NCBI GenBank assembly: GCA_001986395.2
Contig: MQVO02000014.1
Coordinates: forward strand, 868,001 to 932,000
Direction of reading: 5' to 3'
DNA length: 64,000 bases
Source of the DNA: Irpex lacteus
Taxonomy: Eukaryota; Basidiomycota; Agaricomycetes; Polyporales; Irpicaceae
Shown here: positions 12,274 through 28,168 of the stretch, one piece after another
Numbering within the stretch: the stretch's first letter is position 1
Layout: each line of letters opens with the position of its first letter
The notes under the pieces: model-generated
What the model was told of the DNA's origin: nothing
Databases searched by the model: none
Seen by the model: only the letters and a program-made list of their open reading frames with translations
Position numbers and translations under genes: made by a program

Positions 12274-12715
12274 CTAATCGTAAACTGAAAGTATACAGTC
12301 AGTGGTCCCATAGGGTAAGTAGAGTAATGTGCAGCCTCACCATGTACAATACCTAATATCAGAAGTTAGCTGAAGCCCGAACATGCTGGCAGTCCGTGGG
12401 TAGCGCACCATAGAATAAGGTCCACACCAGAAGGAAAGAGAACATGTTCTCTTGCCCTGGGTTCAACAAGTCCCACAGTCCTCCCGGTGCATATCTAGCC
12501 GGCTTTGCTTTGCACTTCACATACAAGCAAGCAAACGTAAGGAGTGTTGAGAATACGAAGAGCCCGAACCCGAGCCACGTCTCGAGTCCAAGTGTCCCAG
12601 CTGCGGCTCCAGCGAAGCAAGACGACAGAAATTTGATAGTATAGACTTTTGAGCCGTTGTACTGAACGTTTGGCGGATACAGGAGCTGAGCGGCGTCGTT
12701 TGAGTCGGTGGACAT
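12274..12715 (-). CDS. EMC6: ER membrane protein complex subunit 6 (EMC6)
   Basis: Exons 12409..12715, 12341..12352 (12 nt) and 12274..12284 (11 nt) with two 56-nt introns give 109 residues. The unspliced frame would end in an unrelated tail. Splicing gives the conserved ending FYGIVHVYD followed by TAG, the hallmark of fungal EMC6. The body has the expected transmembrane segments (TIKFLSSCFAGAAAGTLGL, WLGFGLFVFSTLLTFACLYV, FSFLLVWTLFYGIV) and the Rab5-interacting-family loop GGLWDLLNPGQENM. EMC6 is a core membrane subunit of the EMC insertase, which places tail-anchored and multipass proteins in the ER membrane. It is divergent from aspartate-semialdehyde dehydrogenase, with 253 bp between the two start codons. 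Confidence 0.9.
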
Positions 12716-12968
12716 CGTCGACGACCGTGGTGAGAACCAAGCGTTTGCCACTGGTTGCCGCCGTCACGGATCTGCAACCAGAGTTGGACCAGACGCAGGT
12801 GTCACGCAGATTGTCACGCAGACCACAGCGTCGGGGTGTGACAGAGATCAGCGTCTAGATCAGGAGTTAGCATTCGGGATTTTTGCTGGCTCGACTCATC
12901 TGTGAAGACTTCCACGTCCTCTCACATCGAGAGTCTCTCTCTCTCAAACATCACCACCACAAACAGAA

Positions 12969-14147
12969 ATGCCACCTCATCTTGAAGGAAAGAAAATCAA
13001 AGTTGGTGTGCTCGGTGCAACGGGCACCGTGGGGCAGCGGTTCATCCTCCTGCTGTCTGAACACCCTTGGTTCGTCCTTCATGCCCTAGGGGCATCTCCA
13101 CGGTCTGCAGGCAAGCCGTACTCCAAGGTTGTTGCTTGGAAGCAAGTACGATCTATTCCCAGTGCCGTCCGTGATTTGGTGGTGAAGGAATGCAAGCCCG
13201 AACACTTCTCAGAGTGTTCGGTGGTATTCTCTGGGCTTGACGCAGATGTAGCTGGTAATATCGGTGAGTTACTTGTCATCATCACTACTGTGTTCTTTAT
13301 GTCAATCAAGCCATCTATGATCTTAGAGGCGGCCTTCCGTGAGGCAGAGCTCGCAGTTTTCTCGAATGCGAAGAACTTCAGACGGGATCCGCACGTGCCC
13401 CTCATCGTACCCCTGGTCAACACCTCCCACTTCTCCATCATTCAACAACAACAGTCCCTACACAGCCCTCCTCTAAAGAAGGGATTCATTGTCACCAATG
13501 CCAACTGCAGCACCACCGGATTCGTCGTCCCTTTGGCAGCGCTCGAGAAGGCCTTTGGTCCGATCGAGTCATGTATGATCACCACAATGCAAGCTATCTC
13601 TGGCGCTGGATACCCTGGACTCCCCAGTCTCGATATTCTGGATAACGTTGTACCATACATCAGCGGTGAAGAAGAGAAGATGGAATGGGAGACCCTCAAG
13701 ATCCTCGGAGGTATCTCCACCGAAGACGACGGCAAAAAGTCTTTCGACATGCACTCGAAACAGCCCCTTCGCATCTCCGCCTCCTGCAATCGCGTTCCCG
13801 TTCTCGAGGGTCACACCGAATGTGTCTCCGTCCGCTTCGCGAAGAGACCCCCTCCAAGCCCGCAACAAGTACGCGAGGCATTCCAGGCGTACACATCCGA
13901 TGCATATGCTATGGGCTGCCCCTCTGCCCCCCGTCACACGGTTTACGTGCACGAAGAGGCAGATCGCCCCCAGCCGCGTCTCGATCGCGACTTCCAATTA
14001 GGCGCAGGCGTTTGCGTTGGTCGTGTGCGCGAGTGTAGGGTGCTGGATATTAAGTTTGTGGCTATGGCGAATAACGTTGCTATCGGTGCTGCGACGAGTA
14101 GCATCATCAACGCTGAGTTCGCCGTATTGAAGGGGTATGTTTCATAG
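12969..14147 (+). CDS. HOM2: Aspartate-semialdehyde dehydrogenase
   Basis: Exons 12969..13263 and 13327..14147 encode 371 residues, the usual fungal length. The NADP-binding loop KVGVLGATGTVGQRF lies at the N-terminus. The catalytic cysteine is in TNANCSTTGFVVPL, and the substrate-binding block SGAGYPG follows. The enzyme makes aspartate semialdehyde from aspartyl phosphate, the branch point to methionine, threonine and isoleucine in the fungal cytosol. The 63-nt intron (13264..13326) is stop-free and a multiple of three, so an unspliced message would still be translatable with 21 extra residues just before the AAFREAELAVFSNAKN helix. It is convergent with the S41-like peptidase gene, stops 237 bp apart. 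Confidence 0.93.
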   Translation: MPPHLEGKKIKVGVLGATGTVGQRFILLLSEHPWFVLHALGASPRSAGKPYSKVVAWKQVRSIPSAVRDLVVKECKPEHFSECSVVFSGLDADVAGNIGELLVIITTVFFMSIKPSMILEAAFREAELAVFSNAKNFRRDPHVPLIVPLVNTSHFSIIQQQQSLHSPPLKKGFIVTNANCSTTGFVVPLAALEKAFGPIESCMITTMQAISGAGYPGLPSLDILDNVVPYISGEEEKMEWETLKILGGISTEDDGKKSFDMHSKQPLRISASCNRVPVLEGHTECVSVRFAKRPPPSPQQVREAFQAYTSDAYAMGCPSAPRHTVYVHEEADRPQPRLDRDFQLGAGVCVGRVRECRVLDIKFVAMANNVAIGAATSSIINAEFAVLKGYVS

Positions 14148-14384
14148 ACGTGTCGTTATAAATATATACAACATACTAGTAGAACGCTGGCTCAAATGTA
14201 CGATTGTTTGATTTAACCGATGTATCTTTACCACTCATAAAATCAGTTATGCTTGGACGATGTATGTTTCACGGGTATCATTATTGGTGGTAAAGCAGGA
14301 CACAGCTCAAACGCTCTATACATGCGTGCGAGGCCAGTCAGATCCTCTCCTATAGCAAATAGACGGTGTTGACTTGAAATGCTA

Positions 14385-17280
14385 CTAGTGAAGCAGCCTC
14401 TTCGCAACCTCGGTCCAGATAGCGAGAGGGTTGTTGACACTAGATACAATGCTTTAGCATACTACAAATCGGTGTGCATAGCATCCACCACTTACGTTTC
14501 TACCGTGAGAGGGAGGTTAAGATCTGCAGGGTGATCTTGCCATTCTACATTGTGCCCCATGTTAGACGTCTACGACCACACGAAGGAAATGCTCGCTCAC
14601 CTTCCGGCTGCGATGGGTTATTAATCCCGAACCCGAGTCTCCAGGTGATACCCTGTACGCTGTTGGTTTTGCTATACGGAGACGAGAAATCAGCACTGCA
14701 TCACGAAGTGGAAGATCGTAGTGGGACGAACAAGTCAGGAGGGGCCAGACTGTTGTTCTTAAGAAGCGCAGTCTAGAAGATAACCCGAGTTGTGAGTAGC
14801 TAGAATTCATGATTATCGAATGGGGTCTTTTTCACCTTCACTTCCGTGTCGATCGTCGAGAAATCGGTGGACTGGCCGCCCACCGTTCCACAGTATCTCT
14901 GCTCCACACCCTGCCTGCCACCGATGACCACGGTCTTCGAGCCTTCCTCCTTCGCCATGGTAATCTATGGAAAACGTGAGTGAAGTGAGTCACGGTCTGT
15001 ATGAATCCGACTTACGGAAAACAACGAGCAAGAACTCGCACATCTACACGACAATCAGAATGAGTCTAATTCAATCCCTACAGCAGATCATATCGACGCA
15101 CCTGCCATTGCTAACGATTACGACCTTGTGAGGGTCGAACAAAGCCTCATCGGGAGGATCCAAATCGAACGGCTGGCAACCGTCGCTCAAGCTATAACAA
15201 GTTGTCAGTACACTGCACGTATACACCGGGAGCACTACAACGGAGAATACCCACGTCAAACTGAAAGCATCCGGCCGGCCATTGATATTTTTGTGCACAG
15301 CAGGGTCAAGCCAGTCGAAACCAGCTGGGAAGAAGGTGTTGTTCTCCGGGAACGCCCAGTTGACGGGGTTATACAGCAGGTTGTCGTTAGGATCGACTTT
15401 GGGGTTATTGATGATAGATTTGACTATCAATTGGGCAAGAGGGGCAGCGCGAGCGGTGGTGTTCAGTCCGGCTTGTGGTGTGCTAGTGGGCTTAGGACCA
15501 ACGATCTAATCGTCCTGCTGTCAGCTATGATTCTTCACGATGACGCATTAAAACTGACGATACGATGGAGCCACTATGTCAAGAATCAGTATGCTGTTGT
15601 TATTGTATGCGCTCTATGACTTACGTGGGCAATACAAATAAAGCCACCACCGTTGTTGGTCTGCCATACACTTGTCATTAGAATACAAGTCATGTGTTAA
15701 GGATTGGAACTGTGCATACCACATCGACTATGAGCTGCGTTGCACCAGCTGCCTTCAGGTTCTGCAGACCTGTCAGCAGCGTTTTCTCGAAACCATCAAA
15801 GCTGGAGTCGGAGAAACTGCCCAAAGCGAGCACACCAGTCTTCTTGTCCGCGAGGAGATGAAACTCGGAGACACCAGAGCTGCCAGCAACGGGCGCACCA
15901 GGGATAAGCGCAGGAGGCAGAGCAACGTCCAGCAGAGGGATTGTGTCCAGAATGGCGTTGATAGGATGCTTACGCGCGTCCGCAGGGGATATTGGGGCTT
16001 GTTGACGGTAGGCAGTGGCTGGAATGGCAGTTGGGTCATCCTCACGTCTACGAAGAGGGTTGCTGGGGTCGTTGAGATTCTCGCCGTTGGTGCCTTCGAT
16101 CGCGACACAGTTGTTCTGGCGGAAAGAAGCAGAATCGGTCCACTTAACCGCACCTGAACTCAAGCGAGATCGGTATGGAAGCTATAGTTGATATTCGTAA
16201 GCACTGTTGTGTCATAGCAGTTCGAGATAATACTGACAGTGATAGTCTCGATGTGTTTTTGTCCGTTCCTCAGGATTGTTAAAGTTGCAAAGTCGTTAAG
16301 AGGCAATGCCTGCTGAGCGAAATTGCCCAAAATGTAGTTCCAGCCAGACGCGCCATGCTGGTAGCTGGAGAAGAAACTATACACAACGCAAACTGTCAGT
16401 TCAGTCCATAGCCTGCATTCCTCAAACGACTAACCCGTTCTCGCGCGTGCCAAGTGGCTGGAAGGACCCAGCGATCAAGGCATTAGCGTCTACTGCCACA
16501 AAGGGAGGGGCCCCGTTGATGGCCAGCACTTTCGCACCGGAAAGCTTTTTGAGACATTTGCATAAGTGGCCTGAAGACAACGACTAAAATTATAGCTTAC
16601 TGATGCCAGCTGTCCTTTAAGAGGACCCGGAAGCGCGTCTTGCCACACCTGAATTTCATCGGCAAACTCAACTGACGACACATTGAAGGCTTCCGGTGCA
16701 ATGTGAACGTTCTGCGTGCCGTCGGGTTCAGTGAGCAGGACAAGAGGTGTCGGCAGGAACGATACAAAAAGAGCTGCGATATCGTCAATACAATGATTTG
16801 CGGGCGCAGATCAGAGATAAGGGTGACGTACAATCGAAGCAAGAGTTGATGTATACACAATGACCGTCGTTCAACCTTTTGAGCGTGCGCGACAAGTCAA
16901 TGTGGAGGTCGAAGTCGGAGTTGTAGTGCTGGTGGCTGATCCTTGCCAAGTCTGCCAGTAAGTTCTCGTGTACATCCAATGTAAAAGGCGGCGGTGCTAG
17001 GAGCTCATAGTTTACGGAGGTATGGAACGCCAACGTCTTGTTGACGACCTCTACAATCTAGAGTTCTCGTCAGAACTAGAACGAGATATTGAGGGTACCA
17101 GTAACTCACGTTAGCCTTGATTTCTGGGTCGACCTGGAAAGAGGTGAAACAGGCTCGCACATCCTTAGGTGCTACCCATTTCTTCCCAGCAATGGCCGCA
17201 CATGGGTCGCTGGCAGCCGCGGTACCAAGAGCGGCCAGAGCAGCTGAAACGAGAGAGACGGTCAGGCCGATTTTGGCCAT
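14385..17280 (-). CDS. Secreted peptidase S41-like protein (tail-specific protease type)
   Basis: Sixteen exons (minus): 17110..17280, 16832..17057, 16601..16773, 16435..16544, 16238..16376, 15720..16181, 15625..15660, 15559..15573 (15 nt), 15255..15505, 15102..15191, 15016..15043, 14836..14964, 14705..14772, 14601..14671, 14496..14544, 14385..14439; 690 residues. A signal peptide (KIGLTVSLVSAALAALGTAA) precedes SDPCAAIAGKKWV, typical of this Agaricomycete family. TNNGGGFICIAH and the region NGRCASSCSLFS fit the S41/CPAF-like core, the latter probably holding the nucleophilic serine. The end LVNNP-type block (here TVNNPLAIWTEVAKRLL) matches the family C-terminus. The only in-frame link between exons 13 and 14 is a 33-nt intron. 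It likely acts outside the cell; the substrate is unknown. Confidence 0.83.
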
Positions 17281-18233
17281 AGTAGAAGCAGGGAAGAAAG
17301 AGCTTGGCGATATGCTCCCATTATCTCTGCTTTATATGCGTCGAGTGAGGTGTCGGGGCCCTGGACGACATCGGGTCAACGATATACATGATATCTCGTT
17401 GCCATGCGCGCAGAACATCGAGATACACGCGGGATGGTGAGAGAAGGTGAAACTCGATAAATGTCGAAGCTTCTCCGAAGTCTGATGCCGACTTTGTTGG
17501 GACTGGTATGCCCACCGGCAACAATGCGGAGGATGCAGTGCTGAGCACCTGACGAATGGCTAGGTCTCTACTTCTCGACGATTATTAGGAAGGGGAGGAG
17601 GTTGGGTGCCTTGACCGTGAGCTTCCCAATGCATTTCCTGGCAAGGACTCACGGAAGCACTTGTGCCCATGCGCTACACGATATCAGTGGGAACATGAAT
17701 ACTGTGCCAAGAGGTCGTCGTACCTGTCGGAGCGTCGTTCAGCACATGCGGGCAGTGTCTTGAATGCATGGGGGTTCGAATGATGAATCGTCAGCCCATC
17801 CCTGCTCGCTATCACGAACATTTGCGTCAGAGGTCACCCAAGCGTTGCGGCGTAACTGTCAAGGCGCATCACAGCCTGAGGCCTGAGTCTTTGCCCCATA
17901 TACCCCAACGCCGACGATTTCGTGGCATAATCGAACACCTAAAGCTCTGATATGTCCTGAATGGTAAACTTCGACGTTAAAGAGGTGCTTCTGTGAACAG
18001 CACTATATATGAGTCTGGATCGAACAGGGTAGTAAGTGACAGAGACAGAGACGAAAGCCTGTGCTCTATTCTCAATAGCGCCCATGTAAAATCGCCGCGG
18101 CTTTGCGGAGCTACAAATTCTGTTATACTCAACCCTGACTGTCACAGTTTCAGACTCTTCAAGTTCGTCGTGTATACTGTAAGTTTGCCAGTTGTCTGTC
18201 CAGTTCAGCACACACAAGTTAATTCATCCAAAG
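17281..18233. other. Divergent intergenic region, peptidase / RRP43
   Basis: 953 bp between two divergent start codons. Apart from the TATA-like box near 17334 no gene or repeat was recognised. Short open frames have no protein-like features. Confidence 0.45.
17330..17338 (-). promoter_or_regulatory. TATA-like box of the S41-like peptidase gene
   Basis: On the minus strand the sequence reads GCATATAAAGC about 50 bp before the start codon at 17280. Spacing suits a TATA box with a short 5' UTR. Inferred from motif and position only. Confidence 0.45.
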
Positions 18234-19360
18234 ATGGCTGCAGCGACCTCTCCAACCGACGCTGAGCAAGAGGCTCTGAAAGCGCTGACATTCCAACGTC
18301 TTCATCCAAGGGCGTACCTGGAACGCTTTCTTGCAGAGCAGCTACGTCCGGACGGACGCACTCCAGCAGAATGGCGGAATGTTTCCATCAACGCAGGTTG
18401 GTAGATGACACATGTAATCTCATGTAAATAACTGAATTTTCTCTACTAGGGTCAATTTGTACCGCGGACGGCTCTGCCCTGGTTCGCCTGGGCAATACTA
18501 CCGTAGTATGTGGCGTGAAGGCAGAGATTGCTGAGCCAGAGCTCGACTCACCAGATGACGGTTTTATTGGTCTGTATAACTCTTCCAAAGCTCCCCGATC
18601 AGGAGCTCACGCTACACCGTAGTACCGAATTTGGATTTACCAGCAATGTGTTCACCTCGGTTTAAACCAGGTCCACCATCAGAGGATGCGCAAGTCCTCT
18701 CCGACAGGTTGAACGAAGTTTTGATAGCGTATGGCGACTCCCTTCTCGCTTTTTCTTGGCGACTTACAAACATATAGATCAGGGATACTATCGACGAAAT
18801 CACTATGCATACACCAGGGCAAGGCCGCCTGGGTACTATACATAGATGCAACCTGCATCAATTATGACGGAAATGTCTTCGATGCTACGCTGCTGGCTAT
18901 GGTTGCGGCCCTCAAAAATAGTATGTTTAAAGGACGCCACATTGCTGTTATTCCTACTGATAATCAACTCAGCGAAGTTGCCAAAAGCGACGTATGATGA
19001 AGACACCGGCCGCACAATCTGTTCTAGGAAGATCAAACAGCCCCTTGCGCTTGGAAGACTCCCTATATCCGTATCATTTGGCGTGTTTGACTCGTGAGTT
19101 TGTTCAAGTATATGGTGCTTAGTTCTCATAGTTGACTGATGATGGTCGTTACAAGGACACACCTTCTGACAGACCCAACAGCTTTCGAGGAGCAGTTATT
19201 AGACACTACCTACACTGTTACGATGGATAAGGACGGTGGTATTATCTCGGTGACGCAGCTTGGCGTAGGACCGATTGGAGCAGAGGATGTTTTGGGACAG
19301 TGTATCCGTGCTGCCAAAGCTCGATGTGCAGAAGCTGAGCAAGAAATCTATAATTCATGA
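18234..19360 (+). CDS. RRP43: Exosome complex subunit Rrp43 (EXOSC8-type)
   Basis: Exons 18234..18396, 18450..18569, 18623..18728, 18778..18920, 18973..19093 and 19156..19360 give 285 residues, the usual size for an RNase-PH-like exosome ring subunit. The product starts with [23 protein letters not shown], the typical RNase-PH N-terminal block. It continues with [44 protein letters not shown] and ends after [16 protein letters not shown]. This pattern matches Rrp43 better than Rrp42 or Rrp45. It is a non-catalytic structural subunit of the RNA exosome core, acting in 3' processing and decay in nucleus and cytoplasm. It is convergent with SMC5 (217 bp between stops). Confidence 0.86.
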
Positions 19361-19577
19361 TGCGTGTTGTCAGGCTGTCTGAATTACTTCTCGAGTGTGG
19401 GTCCGAGGTTATGCGATAACGTGATGGCCCTTGTAGGACGAGGTATGCAAACTGCAAGATGACAAAATAGTTCGATGCATCGTAAAGTACAAGAAGAATG
19501 AATCTACCGTACTCTATTACAACTTCATAAGGTAACACTTGATAAAAAGAGCAGCGATAGAGAACCCCTACAGGCGA

Positions 19578-24681
<5,104 letters not shown>

Positions 24682-25457
24682 ATGTCACCTCGACAACTTG
24701 GTAAGCATCTTACAGAACAGATGAAATTTGTGTTGGACTGAAGAGCTTCAGTTTTCGTTACGGGCAATCGTATGAAGCTTCAAGAAGTTCGCTACATCCT
24801 CTCTGCCAACACCGATATCGATCTGACATCGCAAGACTTGGATGGTCTGTTTCATGACTTGCACAACTCGTTCGTCATTGACCTTTTCACATTTCAGTCC
24901 CCGAAATTCAAGGAAGCATTGAGGAAGTAGCAACTGAGAAATGTCGTAAGGCGGCAGAGATTTTGCAGGCTCCTTGCATCACAGAGGATACTGCATTGTG
25001 CTTTGAAGGACTGAACGGTTTGCCTGGACCGTACATCAAGCATTTCATGAAGAAATTAGGACTCGATGGTGAGATTGGTTCCACTCTTCACGTTATATCT
25101 TTCTTACTTTCTTCAGGATTGAATACTCTGTTAGAAGGGTTTCCCACAAAAAATGCCACAGCAGTTTGCACATTCGCTTACAGCACAGGGCCCGGGACTG
25201 AGCCCATTCTCTTCGAAGGGCGTGTGGAGGGAAGGATTGTTCCTCCGAGAGGTGCAGAGGTGTTCGGTTGGAATCCAATCTTCGAAGAGGCAACAACTGG
25301 TAAAACGTACGTGGGAACTCCTCTCCTTTCTAAGATGCTTTGTCTCATTGGGATCGGAAGCTTTGCTGAAATGACGGAGGAAGAGAAGAATAAGATATCT
25401 CACAGGTATCGCGCACTCGAGAAGCTGACAGCTTTTCTGCGCGAAAACACGCACTAG
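24682..25457 (+). CDS. HAM1: Inosine triphosphate pyrophosphatase (Ham1/ITPA)
   Basis: Exons 24682..24700 (19 nt), 24752..24844, 24898..25068, 25117..25306 and 25361..25457 join to 189 residues, the normal length. The first exon supplies MSPRQLV, and splicing restores the nucleotide-binding start [17 protein letters not shown]. Further family blocks are [44 protein letters not shown] and the C-terminal [12 protein letters not shown]. The enzyme hydrolyses ITP, dITP and XTP to the monophosphates, keeping deaminated purines out of nucleic acids. It is cytosolic. It is convergent with the hotdog gene at 25499, only 41 bp between stop codons. Confidence 0.93.
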
Positions 25458-25498
25458 ATGTACAATGTATCCAGAAGGAAGTGCATAGAGGAATAAAG

Positions 25499-26373
25499 TC
25501 ATAGTTTTGCTTTACGAAGCGCGGTATCTTTGAGCGATGTCAGGGGAGCTATTGTGTGCGTGGCAGAGGCAATTATTGTCCCCTTGGTCTTGTCGTATAT
25601 CTATGCGTAAGATCAACAAAATTGTTAGCTGAGATCATCTCTAAATAGGCAAAACAAGCTTACCTCAGCTCTACACGATACTGTTCTTCCTTTATAATTC
25701 AAAGTCGTGCTGTGGATACTCAGCACTGTACCACTGTGGGAGTTGTACGCGATGAGTAGTCTGACCCCAGAGTTGTGGTGCAGCCGCAATAGTCAACGTA
25801 CGGCAAGGCGGCGGCGTGCCATCGAATGTCCATGGATGTCGATCCGCCCGTTGGATCTAAGCCGGTCGCGAATCCAATAGTGTACAAGGCTGTGAAAGTA
25901 GTGCTGTGAACATAACATGTCAATTCGTCTTCTGATGAATATGTTGCATAGGCATACATATCAAGGAGATGGACGAGACACGCGCCAGCCAGGGTGCCAT
26001 GTCTACTAAGCATTCCTAGGTTTCCGTGTTTCAGTTGACGATGGATCTGTCATTAGTCTTATAGCTATTCACCACCTTTCTTAATCTCTATCTCGCATAC
26101 GGTATTTCCTTCAAGAGCTTCAACATTCTCATCGCCAGTGGCAGAAATAGATATGGTCCTTTTGTTGAGGTTCATCTCCACAAGCTTGAGATGCTTGGCC
26201 GCTTCATGGCCAAATACAGAGCAATCGCCATTGCCTGAGAAGTACGCTAGCGTATTCAGATTCAGTTGTTTGTGCTCGTCCGAGCAATTCCCTCGAACGA
26301 CAGTGACGTCTTCATTTGGTTCTGGGGCTTTAGGGTATAGGCGGTTCCGAGCGAACGTATTCCCGGAAGCCAT
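25499..26373 (-). CDS. Hotdog-fold thioesterase-like protein (4HBT), family member 1
   Basis: Exons 26076..26373, 25958..26015, 25802..25903, 25664..25733 and 25499..25600 give 209 residues. Spliced blocks are VCEIEIKKGMLSRHGTLAG, ACLVHLLDITTFTALYTIGF, MDIRWHAAALPGTVLSIHST and YKGRTVSCRAEIYDKTKG, in the order of the ACOT13-like 4HBT fold. The intron phases (1, 2, 2, 0) and the sizes of exons 2 and 4 (58 and 70 nt) are the same as in the three genes at 28.3-31.9 kb, so it belongs to the same local family. The usual HGG at the active-site helix is AGA here, so thioesterase activity is doubtful. The start at 26373 is the first ATG giving a family-like N-terminus. Confidence 0.78.
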
Positions 26374-26833
26374 GACACGTTCCGCGTGGACCGATGTGGT
26401 TCTGAGGGTTCGGAAAGTCGAACAGACGTGAGGTGGGTCAGAGATGGTCGGAAGAAGCACACAATCCGCGGCAGCTGGCGTTGGCACAATAGCAACACCG
26501 GACAACGAGCCAACTCACCGCTGGAAGAGAGGAAGCGCCTATCCGAAAATGGCAGGCGTCGGTACGGACGAATTCCGAAGCGCGGCAATTACTACGCCTT
26601 CCAAATCGGGAAATAGAAGCAGCGGACCTCGCGCACTTGCTTCCGCTGCCTACTCGATATAGTGCAGCGATCAATAATATACTTCCGCAATTCCGTCACC
26701 CACTACCCTCGTGTTTTTTCTTGATGATAAATACGCGAGAACCCCACGCCCAGCCTCGACTCCTTGCATATACACCTTCGTCTCATTTCCTCAACCACAC
26801 CGACTACAACCAAGAGGCAGCTATCCAACGTCT
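26374..26833. other. Divergent intergenic region, hotdog gene 1 / kinase
   Basis: 460 bp between divergent starts. The part before the kinase ATG is C/T-rich (many CACCC and TTCTTC-like runs). No clear TATA box was seen. Confidence 0.45.
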
Positions 26834-28168
26834 ATGACTATATTCAGCTCTATTCTTCCCGACCTGGTCGGTTTTACACTCAAAAGTGCGACACTCCATC
26901 TGCAGTTCGCCCGCAAAATTGGCTCTGGTGCATATGGCATCGTATATCTCGCTGAAGATATCGCGTCTCCATCGACCAGCCCTCGCGTTTACGCGGTCAA
27001 GCACATGCTCAAGTTCGAGCCGGGCTCGGAGCTCGAAGCAATGCAGCAGCGCGAAATTGCGTACCATCGGTCACTCAATCACCATCCCAACGTCACGAAG
27101 CTGCACTGCGTTATCGAGGAGCAGCACTATATCTTTCTCGTGATGGACTACTACGAAGGTGGAGACCTCTTTGCCGCCGTGATAGACCGCCAGAGCTTCG
27201 CCGGAGATGACGCCAGGGTCAAGTCGGGGTTCGTACAGCTGCTAGACGCTGTCGATGCTTGCCACGAGCTGGGAGTCTTTCACCGAGATCTCAAGCCAGA
27301 AAATATCCTCTGCTCCTCCGACGACAGTCACTTTTTCCTGTCGGACTTCGGCCTCGCTACTCAATTAGAGATAAGCAACAGCCTCCGATGCGGTAGTTCC
27401 TTCTACATGAGCCCAGGTACGTCATTTATCTTCAGCTCAAGCTTGCATAAAATAACGCCACGTTCAGAGTGCATTGGTATTGCTGAGCAACCGACCCCGT
27501 ACTCCACTCGCCAGTCGGACATCTGGTCTCTGGGAGTTATTCTCGTGAACATGCTCACCGGGCGCAACCCTTGGCGGACCGCCTCGATCGACGACGACGG
27601 ATACTGCATGTACCTCCACAGCAACACACATTTTCTTCACCAGATTCTGCCCATGATTTCGACCGACGCTGTCGAGATTCTCGCAAGGATATTCGACCCT
27701 ATTCCCACCACACGCATCTCTATCCCTGAGTTGAGGCAGTTGGTTCTCGCCACGTCGACATTTTTCGCGAACGCCGAAGAGTATGCGGATGACTTCAAGC
27801 TTCTCACGGAGACCTTCCCAGAATCTGTGAAGGACCAAAGCGACGTCACGGTGGTGGATGTTGAGCTGTGTTCCACGGGGTCAGATGATACAGCGTCTAC
27901 GGCTGCTTTCGTCTCAGTCTACATAAGAACACCATCCGCAGAGACAACTGCCGACGATTTCTTCGGCGCCATGCATAGTCGGTCTTCTGGTCCCTGTACC
28001 AATTCCCCCTCCCCCTACACGCTCACAGCGCAGGAAGCCGTGAAGCCCGAAGATCGATATGTCGGGAGAGATGTCCATGTGAGAAAGGGCGGGGTCCGAG
28101 GTGCGAAGGTACCACGGACTGTTCATAGGATCATGGAGGCGTTTTACAGGAGATCAGCACGGACGTAA
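26834..28168 (+). CDS. Ran1/Sks1-type serine/threonine protein kinase
   Basis: Exons 26834..27416 and 27468..28168 give 427 residues. The kinase domain fills residues 25 to about 310: glycine loop GSGAYG (30-35), VAIK lysine in YAVKHM (about 56), catalytic loop HRDLKPENIL, DFGLA, and GSSFYMSPE, which is completed by splicing. SDIWSLGVILVNMLTGRNPW is typical of the Ran1/Pat1, Ksp1 and Sks1 group, which links nutrient state to growth and sexual development in yeasts. The C-terminal 110 residues are Ser/Thr-rich with a basic end, probably disordered. The 51-nt intron (27417..27467) is stop-free; retention would put 17 residues inside the activation segment. The start was chosen for the family-like N-terminus, although the frame is open further upstream. 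Confidence 0.87.
   Translation: MTIFSSILPDLVGFTLKSATLHLQFARKIGSGAYGIVYLAEDIASPSTSPRVYAVKHMLKFEPGSELEAMQQREIAYHRSLNHHPNVTKLHCVIEEQHYIFLVMDYYEGGDLFAAVIDRQSFAGDDARVKSGFVQLLDAVDACHELGVFHRDLKPENILCSSDDSHFFLSDFGLATQLEISNSLRCGSSFYMSPGTSFIFSSSLHKITPRSECIGIAEQPTPYSTRQSDIWSLGVILVNMLTGRNPWRTASIDDDGYCMYLHSNTHFLHQILPMISTDAVEILARIFDPIPTTRISIPELRQLVLATSTFFANAEEYADDFKLLTETFPESVKDQSDVTVVDVELCSTGSDDTASTAAFVSVYIRTPSAETTADDFFGAMHSRSSGPCTNSPSPYTLTAQEAVKPEDRYVGRDVHVRKGGVRGAKVPRTVHRIMEAFYRRSART

Noticed and set aside
15128..15619. 163-codon plus-strand frame
   Set aside because: Antisense of exons of the S41-like peptidase, whose spliced protein is clearly conserved.
17765..17790. GGGGGTTCGAAT resembling a tRNA T-arm
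   Set aside because: No matching 3' half of the T-stem or acceptor stem follows.
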